A stretch of DNA of 64,000 nt, taken from positions 87,087,183-87,151,182 of the forward strand of contig NC_079499.1 of the NCBI RefSeq assembly GCF_030052815.1, read 5' to 3'. The notes below the pieces were generated by a model that was not told the DNA's origin, did not search any database, and saw only the letters and a list, made by a program, of their open reading frames with translations. Positions 1 to 13,430 of the stretch are shown here, piece after piece. The stretch's first letter is position 1, and each line of letters begins with the position of its first letter. The stretch is from Hevea brasiliensis. Lineage: Eukaryota; Streptophyta; Magnoliopsida; Malpighiales; Euphorbiaceae. A program made the translations under genes and the position numbers.

Positions 1-1011
1 GAGCATTAGTTAACCCGAATGGCATGACCAAGAACTCATAATGGCCCTAGCGGGTTCTAAAGGCAGTTTTTGAAATACTCTGCTCTTGTACTTTCAGCTG
101 ATAATAACCTGATCACAGGTCATTTTTGGAGAACACAGCTGCACCCCTCAACTGATTAAATAAGTCATCAATGCGGAGCAATGGGTATCTGTTCTTTATT
201 GTCACCTTATTCAACTGTCGATAGTCAATGCATAATCGGCGAGTGCCATCTTTTTTCTTTAAAAACAACACTGGCGCTCCCCAAGGTGACACACTAGGGC
301 GGATAAAGCCCTTGTCAAGCAGCTCTTGCAATTGGACTTTCAATTCTTTTAGTTCTGCTGGTGCCATTCTGTATGGCGTTATGGAGATTGGGACCACACC
401 AGCATAACATCAATTTCAAACTGCACTTCTCTTTTTGGAGGTAATCCTGGTAATTTATTAGGAAACACATCCGGAAAGTCACATACTGTGGGGATGTCCC
501 TCAATGTTGGACTACCCAATTGGGTGTTTATCACATGTGCCAAGTACGCCTCACACCCCTTCCTAATCATTTTTCTGGCTAGTATAGCTGAAATGATGTT
601 TGAATGCAATAACTGCCTCTCCCCATGTATTACTACATCACCATACTGAGGGAGACCAAAAATGACTGTCTTTAGTCTACAGTCAATCATCGCATGATGC
701 CTGGCTAACCAATCCATGCCCAAGATAATGTCATAATCTCTGAAGGGCATTTTAATCAAATCAGACAGAAAAGTGTGTCCTTGGATCACCAAAGGACAAT
801 CCCTATATAATTTATTTACCCTAACCTCCTGGCCTAATGGACTAGTTACTAGCACATCATAGTCCATTGGTACACACTGAATAGCAGTAGAACACATCAC
901 ACTAGCACTAACATACGAATGTATAGAGCCAGGATCAAATAACACAAGTACATCTTGGTCAAGGATGGAGAAAATACCAGCTACTACGTCTGATGTTTCA
1001 GCCTCCTCCCT
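1..1011 (-). pseudogene. pol: pol fragment of element A: aspartic protease and start of reverse transcriptase
   Basis: The protease is read from about 945 down to 480. It has a retropepsin site of the form L-F-D-P-G-S (about 935-915) and the later ILGMDWLARHHA motif. Linker and RT follow: [24 protein letters not shown], and at the very edge [15 protein letters not shown] (positions 1-45). A single-base frameshift near 397-410 moves the reading frame between the protease and RT parts. An in-frame stop also lies after the motif FSKNDL (about 113). The product would be the replication polyprotein that processes itself and copies element RNA in virus-like particles. This copy cannot make it. Similarity to pol of elements D-F makes the assignment secure. 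Confidence 0.88.
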
Positions 1012-2245
1012 CTAATGCATGGTATACACTCTGACTGGTGCGCCACTGGATACTGGCTGGTTAATAGTGCTTTGACTTCCAGGAGCGTTACCAGGACCCC
1101 TACCTCTGCCTATACCTCTACCAGCTGGCTGTGACCCTCGAGGTGCAGAGACTTGGGCTGATCCTTCAGATGTAGCAGAAGGTCCAGACCGGTGCGGACT
1201 AGTACAATCCTTAGTGAAATGTCCGCTTCCTCCACAGTTAAAACAGGCACCGGTGGCCTTGAAACAAACCCCACCGTGTGTTCTGCCACAAGTTTCACAC
1301 TACCATACTGATAGAGCTCCTCGGGGTGCTTGCTGGGTCTGCTGACCAGACCAGAGTGGTCTTTGGCTAGAGAATCTGCCTCTGCCAGATCTATGGGAGC
1401 TGGATCCCCCAAACTGTTTCTCTTCTCAGAACCACTCTCAGATGCTTGTTTAGTAGTCTTTTCAGTCTTCTCTTTCTCTTGTGTACCCTTCTTCACTGCC
1501 CCTTCTGATTCTATCCTTTCTAGTTCCAGGGCTTGTGAAATCAGCTCAGAAAAATTCTGGTGTCTGAATCCCACAACTTGCATTCTCAGATTCAGCCTTA
1601 ACCCGGACTCAAACCTCCTACATCTGTCTCTGGGGGTGGAGACTAAGCCTTCAGCGTAGTGGCTCAGTCGAGAGAAGTCTCTCTCATATTCTGCTATGGT
1701 TCTGTCCCCTTGTTTCAAACTCAGTAATTCTTGTAATTTCATATCCACATATGCATCGGGGACCCACTTCTGTCGAAACTCCCTCAAACAGTCTGACCAA
1801 GGACTGGAGGTTCTACCAGGGTGTGGGGGATGGTCTTCCAGCATTCATACGCATCCCCTTGCAACAAGGAAACATAATACTCGAACTTTAGCTCTTCTAC
1901 AGACTGCAGCTTTCTAAAAACCCGTTCCATTTGCTCTAACCACTGTTCTGCCTCCAGTGGATCCACAGTGCCTTGAAACTCGGTGGCCCCAAATTTCATC
2001 AATTTTTCATATTGCCGAGCCGAGGGCTGTGGTTGTGCTACAGGTGTTTGCATCTGAGCTTGGGGTGGCACATTTCTTGCCATTTGCTGGAAAAACGCAG
2101 CCATCTGCTGTGCAAACTGAGCAAGAAACTGCGGTGCTGGAGTAGCAGCTGGAGTAGCTGACCCACTCACGTTCTGGAGTGCTGGGGCTTCCCCTTGAAC
2201 CTCAGCCTCAACATATTGTTCTACGTAATGATCTTCTTCTTCCAT
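1012..2245 (-). pseudogene. gag: gag of element A, frameshifted
   Basis: The start is the ATG ending at 2245 (protein begins MEEEDHYVEQYVEAEVQGEA), followed by a Q/P-rich stretch with repeated QQMA. The retrotransposon gag core follows (MKFGATEFQGTVDPLEAEQW, then LREFRQKWVPDAYVD). The frame changes near 1800, where the first part ends LGQTV and the rest continues in another frame. A second frame change lies near 1300. The zinc knuckle CFNCGGSGHFTKDC is legible at about 1250-1200, followed by a Gly/Arg-rich tail. A stop at 1012-1014 separates gag from pol. Gag would form the particle shell and bind element RNA. At least two frameshifts make this copy non-functional. Confidence 0.85.
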
Positions 2246-2414
2246 TCCTTTTTCCCAAAATTTCTAGTTCTTGAGATCAAATACAAGGAGATTGACCTCT
2301 GTTAGTGCATATTCATGATGTAAATATGTCACATGTATCAATTAAAGACACTTGAGCAGTTGTACTTATCAAAGAAATATTCACATAAATAGTCAAAATT
2401 TATTGCAAAACCAT

Positions 2415-2426
2415 GCTCTGATACCA
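2415..2426 (-). promoter_or_regulatory. Primer binding site of element A (tRNA-iMet type)
   Basis: The minus strand reads TGGTATCAGAGC, the complement of the 3' end of plant initiator tRNA-Met. It lies about 7 bases inside the end of the 5' LTR. This is where minus-strand DNA synthesis is primed. Confidence 0.85.
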
Positions 2427-2433
2427 CTAAAAC

Positions 2434-5400
2434 ACGTCACACCTTACCCCTTTGTAAGGCATAACATGATCCCGTAGAATACCTAATGAACTACCGAACT
2501 TCACCTACTGATAATTCATTAAGTACACTACAAGGGATTTTAAAACCATTTCCTTACATTTTGGAAGTGGTGAGCATTTTGGTAGGAATTAAAATCATTT
2601 ACTCAAGCTTAAAAACTAGTAAAAATTTTTGTCCATTTTTATTTTTCTACAAAATTTATAAAAATTTCGGCAGAGTGCCGTCTGTATTTTGAGAAAACAG
2701 TTCTTCAAATACCTGAGAAAAACACTTCCAATAAATTTTCCACAACTCCCAACCTTCAAATAATCTCAAGTCAACATAATTCAATTCATTCCACAATTCA
2801 ACCAAAAATTTATCAACTCAAAATATTTCATAACTTCATTCACAGTGCATATAGTATGAAATTCACAAATACAAATCTTAATTTATAAAAAGAAAATTCA
2901 AAAATAATATTATTACAATTTATTATACAACTGCTCAACTTTATATTGATACATAAAATATTACAATATTTACATCAAAATTAACTACAAGGGTATAAAA
3001 CAATACCCGTACAAAAAGATCAGTGTAGTCCTCAATTCCAATAGCAGCTCACTCTACTGCTTTCTCCTTGCTCTTATCTGCGACAGCAAAATAAGCTATC
3101 GCTGAGTATAAAAATACTCAGTGGTGCACAATAAAATTTAAATACAATACATAAATCATTCATTGAGAAAACACAATTTAAATATTTTTCAATCACATTT
3201 CACAAATTATCAAAACTCATAATAACACAATTCAGTCAAATAATTTAATAAACACAGTGTTGCCAAATCATACACAACTTAAGCCATGACACAAAATTTC
3301 CGATCAATGTCGTGTTGTACACCACGACAAAGCAATCTACAACCCCACTAATCAATATCAATGATGGAGGTGGCTAGCTAGCTAATGAGTACTCATCCGA
3401 TCTACAACCTCAACTGGTAAACCAAAGAGGGAGGAAAATAATCGATCTCACCCTATAAATGGAGGAGGAATAATAAGGCACTGTCATGCTAAGTGTGAAC
3501 ACAAAATCAATTCAAAACAATTTAATTAAATAATTTGTGAGAAATCTGATCAATTTCCAAAGTCATATTTGTGATCATAAAATGGCAACACAATACATAA
3601 TTAACACAGAAGTCAAATTTTCAAGAATAAAATATTTAAACAAGAATTATTGTGCACAGACCTGACGTGAGTCGCCTCTAGGCCTTGACTCAGTCTTTTA
3701 GATTTTTCAAGCTTTTTTCAGCTGAAACACACAGTTTCACAGTGTTTCAGTACCATAACTTAGCATAAATCCAAAAATAAATTCAAATTCACTTTTATCT
3801 AGCTTATATGTGCTAAACTTGACGTTCTTTAAAATTTATGTTTCGGGGTTACTATTCACTACACTATTCAAGTTAATTTGTTGACTTTCTAAGGCTTAAT
3901 AGGTATGGGAATCCCAACTTCACCCACATACCACATTTTGGTTACCAAACTTGTTGGTTTTAGTTGTTTTCTCAAAACTTAGGTCTTTTAGGCAAATTTA
4001 CAAATTTTCAGTTTTGGTATCTTAAGTTGCACTGTTCCATTGGTCATTTTTCTGTTAGAATTTGGCAGAACTTCCTTCATAGAAAATGTTCCCTATTATC
4101 TTAAGTTTATTCTCCTTTTTGAATCACTCCAATTGGAGTTTTTTAGCTCAAGTTATAGCCATTTGAACCATGGCTACCGGATTGGACTTAACCTAGATTT
4201 TTGGGCAAATTTTGGTTCTGGTAGTTTTAGGTCACCAACTTTGGGTGGCCAAATGACTTGGTTAATGGCATAATTTGGGTTTATATTCTTCATGAAAGTT
4301 TTAGGTCTATATCTAAACTGTCCACTGGTAAAATTTTAGGTCATTTAGACCTGCCTAGCTCAAGTTATGACCAAATGAACAAACACTATTCATTTGGTCA
4401 GTTTGTACAGGGTAGACTAAGATTTTCCAGATTTGGTCAATTTATTCACTAGGTTTTGGTCACTTTTTGGGCATGCTTCCTAAATGAAAATTTTGTCATT
4501 TAGTGTCTATGTTCATTCCCAATTAGTGTCATACCAATTGGACTTGTAAATTTTCAGTTTTGGTCCCTTAAAGTGACCTTAGTCCTGCTGTCAGCAACAT
4601 GACCACATTAAATCTGAATTTGCTTTTGGTTCAAACACTTCTAACACACTTCATTTGGTCACAAATGACCATTTCTCACTTCAAACTAGGTCAAAGAAAT
4701 CATTTACCAATTTCTCACATTTTTTTCTCTAAACCCTAAATGTCCAAAACCCTAGTTCACAATTTCTTTGCATTTAGCTAATTCAAAGCCTTTAACTATA
4801 ATCACTCAACTACTTGAGGTTTATAGTCCCCTCTAATTCAATCAAACCATGCAAATATACCCCACACACATGCTGGCCGAAATTCACTCATGGTCCATCA
4901 ATAATTAATTTCATTTCATTTTAAGTTTATTTCTAAGTTAATTAAGCTATAAACACAACTAATAAACTAATTTTGCGACTTAAATCACTAACCTCAATCT
5001 TTGATGTCTAATTCTTCAATTCTATTCTTTTTTTTCTTTTTCTTTGCTCTTTCAATCTTCTTCTTAGGTTGAGGTAACAAGCTTTGATGGGGTGTTTATG
5101 AAAAATATTTAGGTTAAGTGAGGAAATTCAAGCTTGAGTGCAAGCTTCAATGGAGGTTTAAAAATGGAGAGGGAGAGAGAGAGAGTGAGGGCGGCACTTA
5201 GGGAAGAAGAAGACCTTTGTTTAATTTTTTTTTCTTTTCTTTTCTTTTCTTTTTTTTATGTCTTAGGAAGACCATAAATCAATTTAAGTAAATTTTTTAA
5301 TTGTAACATTTATGGCATCATGCATGATGTCATCTTCCTTCACTTTTTCATTTTTATTTTTTTTTTCATTTATTTTTTTATTAGTTCTTTAATTTAATTC

Positions 5401-5887
5401 CCGACTCTGAAATTTTCTTTTCTCTGATTTTATTTGACAGTTAGGTCAGGAGTCAGCTCTCGGGGTCAATTGACCAAATTGCCCCTCGCCGGTTGAACTC
5501 GGTTTGTAAATAATTTAATATTTCTTCTGGCTCTCTAACATAATTATTTGACTGGCTTAACAACTTTTTTTCTCGATTTTCTCTTTTCCACTGTGTTTGT
5601 AATGGTCCTAAGGACCGCAGCATCATATTTTACAGTTCGAAATTTGAGTTTAAATCGACTTCGCAGTCGTTCCCGAGAAGGTCACCCATCGTTGCGACTC
5701 TCGGCTCGTTTAACTTCTTATGTTCTGTTTTTCTTATTTATACTTAACTAATTGATAATTACTAATTATTTGTGTTTATAGCTTATCTAATTGTCTTAAG
5801 TGTGGTTCTAATTCCCTTAATTGTCCGGACCGACTCCGGTCACCAAAACAGTGAAATATACTAGGCTATACAAATAGGGGTGTTACA
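2434..5887 (-). repeat. 5' LTR of element A (about 3.45 kb)
   Basis: The LTR runs from TGTAACACC on the minus strand (5887) to a decayed end near 2434 beside the primer site. It is long and AT-rich, with no believable gene. It resembles the LTRs of D-F: a near-palindrome of the ATGACATCA / TGATGTCAT type at 5312-5333, a CCAAATGAACA...TTCATTTGG inverted pair near 4370-4403, and a FSREGHPSLRLSA-like stretch near 5670. It should hold promoter, transcript start and polyadenylation signal. The inner end is degenerate, so that boundary is good to about 5 bp. Confidence 0.8.
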
Positions 5888-6244
5888 TCCACTACTGAGG
5901 CTGAGTATATTGCTGCATCAGCTGCTGCAAAGGAAGCTGTTTGGATAAAGAAGTTCGTGGCAGAACTTGCAGTAGTTCCTTTCATTGAGTCAGCAGTTCC
6001 ACTTCACTGTGACAACAATGGAGCAGTCATACTAGCTAAGGAACCCCGGTCTCATCAGAAATCCAAATACATAGAAAGGCGCTACCACATTATCAGAGAA
6101 ATAGTTGGATGAGGCGATGTAGCCATGCAGAAAATAGCATCAACTAAAAATCCAACTGATCCATTCACTAAGCCCATGTCACAGACTCAGCTAAACCGAC
6201 ATCTTGAGAAGATGGGTCTAAGATATAGTAATGAATGGCTCTAA
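5888..6244 (+). pseudogene. pol: Ty1/copia pol C-terminus (RNase H), truncated
   Basis: One open frame begins directly at the LTR end of element A with STTEAEYIAASAAAKEAVWI, the copia RNase H signature. It continues through CDNNGAVILAKEP, the KYIERRYHIIRE block and the terminal DPFTKPMSQ / HLEKMG motif, ending at TAA 6242-6244. One internal TGA breaks the frame after REIVG. The 5' part of copia pol is missing because element A inserted here; it should continue left of element A. RNase H degrades the RNA strand of the RNA/DNA hybrid during reverse transcription. The downstream LTR at 6270 fits this as the 3' end of a copia element. Confidence 0.9.
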
Positions 6245-6269
6245 TGCTAATAGGAGATAATTAGTAGTA

Positions 6270-8367
6270 TGCCCTAGAGCATATCATTTAGTATGTATCT
6301 TGTACATCTTTTATTAATAAAAGGCATTTTCACTTTTCCATTTACATAATATATTTATGTGTAATAGAAAAGGTCTATTGATATTTTGCTATAAATTCTA
6401 TTCTTAAGTTGTTAAGAATATGAGTGACAGTATTTCTAGTACAAAGTATCATAAATAGGTTCACAATCGAGGAAACTTCATAATAAGGGCATGACTTATC
6501 TAGAAAGATTGTACTCATGTTTGTTCCCAAGTTATTTATATGAGATATAAATAAGATGGAATGGTGAGTCTCATGCCATATAACAAACATGATAGGCACT
6601 TATGCATGATAAGTAGGTCGAACCAGTGACACTTATGACAAGCACATAGAGTTTACTCTTGTCAATGTATTGTCATAAATCATATCAGTGCATATAATCT
6701 TTAAACCTGAAATAGCACAGTTATCTTGTATATAGGTGGTCTGAGTTTGATACTTCTTTCATACTTGTACTGCGTATGGGTATATGGGCATGTGTTGGCT
6801 CCTACTAGTTATATATGGAGGTAGGTGTTGATCAAGATGGAATCTGTTCCTCTAAGTAAATAGGAATAAAATCCTATGTTTATTTAATTGTTCTTGATTT
6901 TTCAAGTTCCTAGCCAGGATAGATAGATTTAATCAGAAAAGAGTTTCTGATGAGAAAATCTTTTAATCAAGAACTGGAATTTAAAAGAGAGCATAATATT
7001 CATAGCAAATGGGGTTTGACATAAACCATGACTCTAGCTTGAGTTGGGATTTTGTAATAGAGAGATTCTAGTGCATGGTAACATATGATTATAGGTTCAT
7101 TTAAGGTAAACCTTATTACTAATTGGGTGGCTATGGCATGCTATGCTAGGTGTTAACCATGGTCTATGAGGTTCATAAAATGATTTAGAAAAATCATTTA
7201 TGGTAAGAAAGAGTTCTGATGATATTAAGAGTTGATATCATATCTCATTGCCAATTAGTGATGAGCCTAGTAAGTCACACACATACACAAGTAATCACCA
7301 ATTAAATATGATTTAATTAATTAATTAAAGAGTTTAATTGATTAATTAAATAGGTTTAGTTTGCAATTAGATTGCAAAGTCCCTAGCATAACTTGAAACC
7401 AAATCTAGGTTATTGGATATATAGTATGAGTTAAATTTATATTTAAAGTGTTTAAATATGAATTTAATTAATGAGAAATTAATTAATAAAGATTAATTAA
7501 TTAATTTATAGTTGATATAAATTGATTAGAAGAAGAAAAATAATTATTTTGGGTTGAAAACTCAAAATTAAGACACAGGGGGCATTTTGGTCATTTCATA
7601 GGGTGACATGTGGCACTATGAGATGGTGACACATGGCACTACACATAAGCTTAACAAATGTCTTTTAATCATGTAAGATGATTAAAGTCAAGAATAAATA
7701 TAGGTTTGACACTTAGCACTATGTGATTGGGTCAATTAAACCTAGAGCCAATCACAAGGTGACATGTGGCAAGTGTTTTAAGTGGTGACCTAGCTATATA
7801 AGTGTTGTGATGAAAAGGTAAAAAAACAATCAGCTGCTGGCTCCTTTGTGCCTCCACCCTTGAGGCTCCCATTCTCTCTTCTTCTTCATCTCTCATCAAT
7901 TCAAAGAGATTTCCCAACAATCTCTTGAATTAAAAATACTAGAAATTATTTCTAGTGTCCTGTTTACATCTTTAATCTCTTAAAAGGCAAAACTTGATTT
8001 TCTAATTAATATAAAAAGCTTTAGAAGCTATTCAAGGGCTGTCATAGGTGATCTTGGTGTGGACAAGCTAGAGGGACAACATCTGGTGTCCTAAAGACGC
8101 ATCCTAAAGGTACAAATACGCTGCAGTGCATGAAGAGGTTAGTGTATTTGTTCTTGATTTAATCTAGGGTTCTAAAATTAATCTGATTAATTCTAAAATC
8201 TTAAATGGCTAATACAGATCTTAAAACATATTAAAAGGGTTTTAATATGTTGTTTATCATTGAAATCAAATAGATAAAAATAAATTTTGCATGATGCATG
8301 TGACCCTAGGTGAAAATTTTTGAATTCAATGATATAAACTTGTGTTTTTCATGCTTCCACTCCTACA
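6270..8367 (+). repeat. Copia 3' LTR (about 2.1 kb)
   Basis: The LTR starts TGCCCTAGAG 25 bp after the copia pol stop and ends CTCCTACA at 8367, followed by ATTGGCACC, which resembles the usual copia primer-site surroundings. The first 1.84 kb is repeated in inverse orientation at 8374-10214, which supports the start at 6270. It has an AATAAA-like site near 6317 and AT-rich runs, and no gene. Confidence 0.75.
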
Positions 8368-8373
8368 ATTGGC

Positions 8374-10214
8374 ACCTTTAGGAAGCACCTAGGACCCCAA
8401 GTGTTGTCCCTCTAGCTTGTCAACACCAAGATCACCAATGGACAGCCCCCAATTTACTTCTCAAGCCTTTGTCAACCAAATATAAATTGGGTTCTTACCT
8501 TTAGAGAGGTTGTATGTGTGTATAAGACACTAGAAATAATTTCTAGCAATTTTAATTCAAAGGGAATGGAGTGATTCTCTTTGAATTGATGAGAAAAGAT
8601 GAAGAGAGGAGAGGGAGGAAGAGGTGCCGCCACACATAAGAGAGAATAAGAGTGAGCATTTCTTCTTTTCTTTTTACTTTTATAATTAGGTCATCACTTA
8701 AACCCTATGCCACATGTTGCCTCCATATTGCATCTTATTTTTAATTGACCTAATCACATTAAGCCAAGTGTCAAAGCTAGACTTTATCTTGACTTTGATC
8801 ATCTTACATAATAAGAAGACAAATGGCAAGCTAATATGGTGCCATGTGTCACCATCTCATGGTGCCACATGTCACCAAGTGAAATGACCAAATTACCCTT
8901 ATGTTGTAATTTTGAGTTCTCAACCCAAAATCATTATTTCTCCTCTTCAAATCAATTTATATCAAATATAAATTAATTAATTAATCTCTATTAATTAATT
9001 TCTCACAATTAAATTCATATTTAAACACTTTAAATATAAATTTAACTTATATTATACATCCAATAACCTAGATTTGGTTTTAAGTCATGCTAGGGACTTT
9101 GCAATCTTATTGCAAACCAAACCTATTTAATTAATCAATTAAACTCTTTAATTAATTAATTAAATCACATTTTACTTGGTGATTATCTTGTGTATGTGTG
9201 TGACTCGCTAGGCTCATCACTAATTGGCAATGAGATATGATATTAACTCTTAATATCATCAGAACTCTTTCTTACCATAAACGATTTCTCTAAATCATTT
9301 TAGGCATCTCATAGACCATGGTTGACACCTAGCATAGCATGCCATGGCCACCCAATTAGTAACAAGGAATACCTTAAATGAACATTTAATCATATGTTAC
9401 CATGCATTAGAATCTCTCTACTAAAAAATCTCAATTCGAGCTGGAGTCATGGTTTATGTCAAACCCCATTTGCTATGAATATTATGTTCTCTTTTAATTC
9501 CAATTCTTGATTAATTAGATTTTTTTGTCAGAAACTCTTTTCTGACTAAATCTGTCTGTCCTGGCCAGGAACTTGAAACATCAAGAACAATTAAATGAAC
9601 ATAGTACTTTATCCCTATTTACTCAGGGTAACAGATTCCATCTTGATCAACACCTACCTCCATATATAAATAGTAGGAGCCAACATATGCCCATATACCC
9701 ATATACAGTACAAGTATGAAAGCAGTATGAAACTCAAACCACCTATATATAAGATAACTGTGTTATCTCAGGTCTCAGGTCTAAAGATTATATGCACTGA
9801 TATGATATATGACAATGCATTGACAAGAGTAAATCCATGTCCTTGTCATATGCGTAACTGATTCGGCCTACTTATCATGTATAAGTGCCTATCATGTTTG
9901 TTATATGGCATGAGACTCACCATTCCATCTTATTTATATCTCATATAAATACCTTGGGAACGAACATGGTTATAATCTTTCTGGATAAGTCATGTCCTTA
10001 TTGTGAAGTATCCTCGATTGTGAACTAATTTATGATACTTTGTGCTATAAATACTGTCACTCATTTTCTTAACAACTTAAGAATAGAATTTCTAACAAAA
10101 TATCAATGGATCTTTTCTATTACACATAAATATATTATGTAAATGGAAAAGTGAAATTGCCTTTTATTAATAAAATATGTATAAGATACATACTAAATGA
10201 TATGCTCTATGGCA
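8374..10214 (-). repeat. Second copia LTR, inverted and 3'-truncated
   Basis: The reverse complement of this segment matches 6270-8112 nearly base for base over 1.84 kb, at an estimated 85-90% identity by eye. It ends at TGCCATAGAG on the minus strand (10214), the counterpart of the LTR start at 6270. It lacks the last roughly 255 bp of the LTR. It faces the first copy tail to tail with about 260 bp between. It abuts the decayed integrase of element B at about 10221. I see no target duplication. Confidence 0.8.
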
Positions 10215-10220
10215 TACTAC

Positions 10221-13200
10221 AAACAGTTTCTCTACAGCACTTTCACCAGTTCCTCTTCATATGTCAAATCAGATTGTATATCAATGGTCTCTACCGATAA
10301 GACATGTGAGGGATCTGATCTGTATCTCTTTAACATTGAAACATGAAATACATTGTGAATCTTGTCCAACTCTGGTGGTAATGCTAGCCTATAGGCTAAC
10401 GAACCCATACGTTCGATGATCTTGTATGGACCAATAAACCTAGGGCTCAACTTACTCTTCTTCTCAAATCTGAGCACCTTCTTCTATGTTGACACCTTTA
10501 GGAAGAATTTATCACCAACCTCACACTCAATATCTTTTCTCTTTAAATATGTATTCTTCTGTCTATCTGAGATGGCTTTCAAACTATCTTTGATGATATT
10601 TACTTTCTCTTCAGTTTGTCTCACCAAGTTTGGTCCATTAACTTATCTTCACCAAGCTCAGTCCAATATAGAGGCATTCTACATTTTCTTCCCTATAAAG
10701 CCTTATATGGTGCCATCTTTATGCTTGATTGGTAACTATTATTGTATGCAAATTCTATAAATGGGAGGTACCTATCCCAGCTCCCTCCAAAATCAATAAT
10801 GCAACTTCTAAGAATATCCTCAAGTACCTGAATCACTCTTTCTGATTGACTATCCATTTGCTGGTGGAAAGCTATACCAAAATTCAACTTGATATCCAAA
10901 GCTTCATGCAACTTCTTCCAAAACCTTGATGTGAACCTCGGGTCCCTACTAAAGATGATGGATGCAGGCACTCCATGTAATCGAACTATCTCATTTATGT
11001 ACAGCTCTATTAACTTCTCTAATAAGTAGTCAGTTCTGATAGGTAAAAAGTGAGCAGACTTGGTTAACCTATCAACTACCACCCATACTACTCATGCTTC
11101 TTCTGAGTAAGAGGTAAACTAATGATAAAGTCCATTGTGATGCGATCCCATTTCCACTCAGGTATTATGATTGGTTGCAACAAACCTAATGGAACTTGAT
11201 GTTTAGCCTTAACTTGTTGACATGTCATGCATTTTGTCACATAATTGGCAATATCTTTCTTCATACTAGGCCACTAATAATGAGTTTTCAAGTCTCTGTA
11301 CATTTTGGTGCTTCCTGAATGCATGGCATAAAAACTGCAATGTGCCTCTTTAAGAATGCTCCTCTTAAGTTCTTCGCCATTTGGAACATATATCTTCCCT
11401 TTATAATATAAGTGACCATCTCCTTTGATTTTATACTCACTCTCCTTCCCTTTTTGGATTTGTCTAATAATAGTTGCTAATCTTTCACTTAGCTTCTGAG
11501 CTTCTTGAATTTGCTGCAATAAACTTGGCTTTACTTCCAACTCAACTGCAACAACTCCATCTGGTGCTAGAGTCAGGTGAGCATTCATAGCTCTCAAAGC
11601 TACTAGAGATTTCCTGCTTAAAGTATCAACTACTACATTCGCCTTCCCAGGGTGGTAATTAATTATGCAATCATAATCTTTCAAGCATTTGATCCATCTT
11701 CTGTGCCTCAAATTGAGTTTCTTCTGAGTTGGCAAGTATTTGAGACTTTTATGATCTGTATAGATATAGCACTTCTCCTTATATAAATAATGCCATCATA
11801 TCTTTAATGCAAACACAATTGCTACAAGTTCTAAATCGTGAGTTGGGTAATTCTTTTCATGTGGTTTAAGTTGCCTGGAAGCATAAGTAACCACTTTTCC
11901 TTCTTGCATTAGCACACACCCCAATCCATTGTGTGAGGCATCACTATAGATTACAAAGTCTTTCCCCGATACTGGTTGTGTAAGAATGTGCGCTTCTATA
12001 AGTATTGCCTTCAACTTCTCAAACCTGGCTTGACATTTATCATTCCATTCAAACTTGACATTCTTATATAATAATCTGGTCAATGGAGTTGCAATGAGTG
12101 AGAACCCCTTCATAAATCTCATGTAGTAACCTATCAACCCTAAGAAGATTCTAACTTCTATCGCATTCTTAGGCAGCTTCCACTCCACGATGGCTTCTAT
12201 CTTTTTGGGATCAACTTTAATCCCATCAGCTGACACTATATGTCCAAGGAAAGAGATCTCATTCAACCAGAACTCACACTTGGACAACTTAGCATATAGC
12301 TTTTTCTCCCTCAATGTCTGTAATACAATCCTCAAATGTTCATCATGTTCCTCCTGGTTCTTAAAATACACCAAAATGTCATCAATGAAAACCATTACAA
12401 ATCGATCCAAGTAAGAATAGAAGATGCAGTTCATAAGGTCTATGAAAGCTGCTGGTGCATTAGTGAGTCCCAATGGCATTATCAAGAACTCACAATGTAC
12501 ATTAGATTCCTTTACTCCCAATTGGTAATATTCGAATCTGAGATCAATATTGGAAAAGATGCTTGCTCCCTTCAGCTGATTAAACAAATCATCTATCTTG
12601 GGTAAGGGATATTTGTTCTTCACAGTCACCTTATTTAGTTATCTGTAATCAATACATAATATGAGTGTCCCATCATTCTTTTTCACAAATAACATCGGTG
12701 CTCCCCAGGGTGACACACTAGGGCGTATAAACCCTTTATCAAGCAACTCCTGCAAATATATTTTTAACTCCTTCAACTCAGTGGGTGCCATCCTATAAGG
12801 AGTAATAGATATTAGTGATGTACCAAGCATCACATCAATAGTGAACTCCACCTCTCTCTCTAGTGGCAACCCAGGCAATTCCTCAGAAAATACATCCGGG
12901 AAATCATACACTGTGGGTATGTCACAAATACTAGGCCTTGCTTTCATGGTATTAACCACACTAGCTAAGTAAGCTTTACAACCCTTCCTTATCAACTTCC
13001 TTACTGTAATGGCTGATATGACATTAAAGAGAAAATCTATTCTCTCACCCACAACTATCACCTCTTTATTGTTAGAAGTTCTCAATGTGATTCTATTTAG
13101 GCAACAATTCACAATAACTTGATGTTTTGACAACCAATCTATCCCAAAAATCACATCAAACTCATGAAAAAGTAATGCTATCAAATCAGTTGGAAACTCA

Positions 13201-13430
13201 TATTCTTGAATTCTTAAAGGATAATCCTTATAGACCCCTGTTCACTATCACACTATAGCCTAAAGGGTTTGTGACTAGAATATCTTGCTTAATTGTACCT
13301 TCTTATAAACCCCTTTTTGCTGGTATAGTGGTACAAATGTATGAATGTGTAGAACCTAGATCTATCAATGCATGTACTGAGGAGTCAAAGAGAGTAAATA
13401 TACCAATAATCACATCTGGTGCGTCTTGTT
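10221..13430 (-). pseudogene. pol: pol of element B (protease, RT, RNase H, integrase), broken
   Basis: Reading leftwards from 13430: the protease site is L-I-D-L-G-S-T-H (Pro of the usual D-P-G-S changed to Leu), then [12 protein letters not shown] has LCIDYR, a stop, then [19 protein letters not shown], and keeps the catalytic FIDD. About ten residues before [17 protein letters not shown] are deleted. RNase H ([17 protein letters not shown]) and the [13 protein letters not shown] tether follow. Integrase has the TKCMTCQQVKAKHQ finger, a core ([13 protein letters not shown], then FSRDPRF where the family has SDRDPRF) and GPYKIIERMG. Stops occur after TDHY-type, APYKAL and WKTIP-like positions, and about 19 residues are missing before LVKVL. 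The remaining end merges into the copia LTR. Confidence 0.85.

Larger units (their letters stand above)
1..5887 (-). mobile_element. Ty3/gypsy chromovirus-like element A, 5' part (LTR, gag, start of pol)
   Basis: The order on the minus strand is LTR (5887 to about 2434), primer binding site (2426-2415), gag (2245 to 1012) and pol (1011 to 1), which is the standard Ty3/gypsy order. The element is cut by the left window edge within reverse transcriptase. Its outer LTR end reads GGGTGTTACA and abuts copia RNase H coding sequence at 5888, so A inserted into an older copia element. The five bases after the LTR, TCCAC, are the expected target duplication, but the other end lies outside the window. 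Its gag N-terminus differs from that of elements D and F, so A is a distinct subfamily. Chromovirus status is inferred from protease/RT similarity, because the integrase is not in view. Confidence 0.88.

Noticed and set aside
5548..5751. Small plus-strand frame in LTR A with hydrophobic ends
   Set aside because: It lies in the LTR start of a minus-strand element, with no homologue among readable genes here.
6375..6599. Minus-strand 74-aa frame in the copia LTR
   Set aside because: Located within an LTR and not preserved as an open frame in the inverted copy.
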